DNA from: Pedobacter sp. Hv1 | GTDB taxonomy: Bacteria; Bacteroidota; Bacteroidia; Sphingobacteriales; Sphingobacteriaceae | Reading direction: 5' to 3' | NCBI RefSeq assembly: GCF_001412215.1 | Contig: NZ_LLWP01000004.1 | Span: 558,001-622,000 of the forward strand | Length of the DNA stretch: 64,000 nucleotides | Shown: piece after piece, positions 63,460 through 64,000 of the stretch | How positions within the stretch are numbered: position 1 is the stretch's first letter | Layout of the letters: each line of letters opens with the position of its first letter | Program-made: the position numbers and the translations under genes | The notes under the pieces: generated by a model | Told to the model about the DNA's origin: nothing | What the model saw: the letters and a program-made list of their open reading frames with translations, nothing else | Database searches by the model: none

Positions 63460-63552
63460 TGATACAAATATGAGTCATGAAAACATCAATTTTGATCTAA
63501 ATTGATACAAATATGAGTCAAGACATCATCAACGTGATACAAATATAAGTCA
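63460..63552. repeat. Three 18-bp direct repeats TGATACAAATATGAGTCA
   Basis: Copies are at 63460-63477, 63503-63520 and 63535-63552; the last has one change (ATAAGT). Offsets are 43 and 32 bases, about four and three helical turns, so the copies share one face of the DNA. On the minus strand each copy contains a (C/T)ATATTTG element, and the third reads TATATTTG, itself a -7 match. Confidence 0.88.
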
Positions 63553-63600
63553 TTGCAAAATCTATTTGTTTCATAAATTCAAATACTCTTCCTAGTTTTC

Positions 63601-63608
63601 TACCTTTG
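63601..63608 (+). promoter_or_regulatory. -7 box (TACCTTTG) of the thioesterase gene
   Basis: A full TAnnTTTG match 15 bases before the TTG start. No clear -33 element is seen. Confidence 0.5.
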
Positions 63609-63623
63609 CAAAAAAATTAGATC

Positions 63624-64000
63624 TTGGAAAAAAATCAATATAGCATATTCGAAAGCGAGTTAAATGTTCGTCCTGATGATATAGACATGTTTAACCATGT
63701 ACACAACAGCAAATACCTTGATTATGTATTGGCAGCCCGTTACGAACAAATGGATAAATATTACAACATGAGCTGGGAGAAATTTGCTGAACAGGGTTTT
63801 GGTTGGGTAGTAGCTAAAGTGATCATTAATTTTAAACGACCATTAAAAATGGGAGATCAAATGATTGTGAGAACTGGAATTTTGGAAATGAACGAAAAAG
63901 GAAGCAACGTTCAGTTCGAAATCATTAACAAAACAACAGGAAAGGTATCTTCTGATGGTATTTTTGAATATGTAATGATCGACTTAAAAACCCAACGTTC
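63624..64000 (+). CDS. Acyl-CoA thioesterase (4HBT/YbgC-FadM type), 3' end beyond window
   Basis: The reading frame runs from TTG at 63624 to the right edge, 125 codons. It contains the hot-dog thioesterase motif DIDMFNHVHNSKYLDYV with the catalytic Asp region, then GFGWVVAKVIINFKRPLKMG and SDGIFEYVMIDL. It should hydrolyse acyl-CoA. No ATG lies between the promoter box and the conserved motif, so TTG is the best start. Confidence 0.85.
   Translation, partial: MEKNQYSIFESELNVRPDDIDMFNHVHNSKYLDYVLAARYEQMDKYYNMSWEKFAEQGFGWVVAKVIINFKRPLKMGDQMIVRTGILEMNEKGSNVQFEIINKTTGKVSSDGIFEYVMIDLKTQR

Overview
This AT-rich window looks like chromosome from a Bacteroidota bacterium of the Sphingobacteriaceae, most likely Pedobacter or a close relative. 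The evidence is gene content: a futalosine menaquinone pathway (mqnA, mqnE), a Bacteroidota-type LptD, TonB-dependent receptors with carboxypeptidase-regulatory-like domains, LytS/LytT two-component pairs, a serC-serA-DUF1015 block and paired DUF3857 transglutaminase-like proteins. Promoter boxes of the Bacteroidota TAnnTTTG type recur before genes, and Shine-Dalgarno sites are absent. Several genes appear to start at TTG or GTG. No rRNA, tRNA, CRISPR array, transposase or prophage was seen.

Layout. 1-6.6 kb: a truncated M1 aminopeptidase, a DnaQ-like exonuclease, two DUF3857 proteins and a 40-residue membrane protein. 6.7-11.5 kb: an esterase, then a thiol-redox operon (NlpC/P60 lipoprotein and three thioredoxin-fold proteins) and a methyltransferase. 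11.5-16.2 kb: mutS, a hypothetical gene, a lysine-rich H1-like protein and YchJ. 16.4-21.7 kb: an OmpR-type two-component system divergent from a trypsin-like protease, then two envelope genes of uncertain role. 21.9-29.9 kb: two LytS/LytT pairs pointing at each other across 0.6 kb of repeats, then a beta-lactamase-fold hydrolase and a TonB-dependent receptor. 30-32.6 kb: mqnE, a histidine phosphatase and mqnA. 33.4-39 kb: sulfur amino acid genes. A cystathionine synthase/lyase-type gene stands alone. After it come a promoter, a SAM-I riboswitch, a 44-codon Cys/Met-rich leader ORF, and then metY, metX and homoserine dehydrogenase. 39-47.3 kb: E2 acyltransferase, CinA and LptD, divergent from two amidases and an MCE/MlaD protein. 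47.4-53 kb: rnz, STAS, purC, phoH, a SAM hydroxide adenosyltransferase and small genes. 53.1-60 kb: a cysteine-rich double-glycine peptide, DUF1015, serA, serC, a TonB receptor and rpe. 60.1-64 kb: pnp, rpsO, a probable toxin-antitoxin pair with operator-like repeats, and the start of an acyl-CoA thioesterase.

The most unusual items are four. The first is the tandem SAM riboswitch plus Cys/Met-rich leader ORF before metY. The second is the orphan double-glycine Cys-rich peptide. The third is a dispersed set of intergenic word repeats: quasi-periodic 7-14 base words that differ between loci, one of them inside a snap-back inverted repeat and others in a 137-bp tandem array with a REP-like palindrome. 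The fourth is a nucleotidyltransferase toxin-antitoxin pair preceded by three 18-bp direct repeats.

All calls come from reading the sequence and the translations. No database search or folding program was run, so family names rest on recognised motifs.
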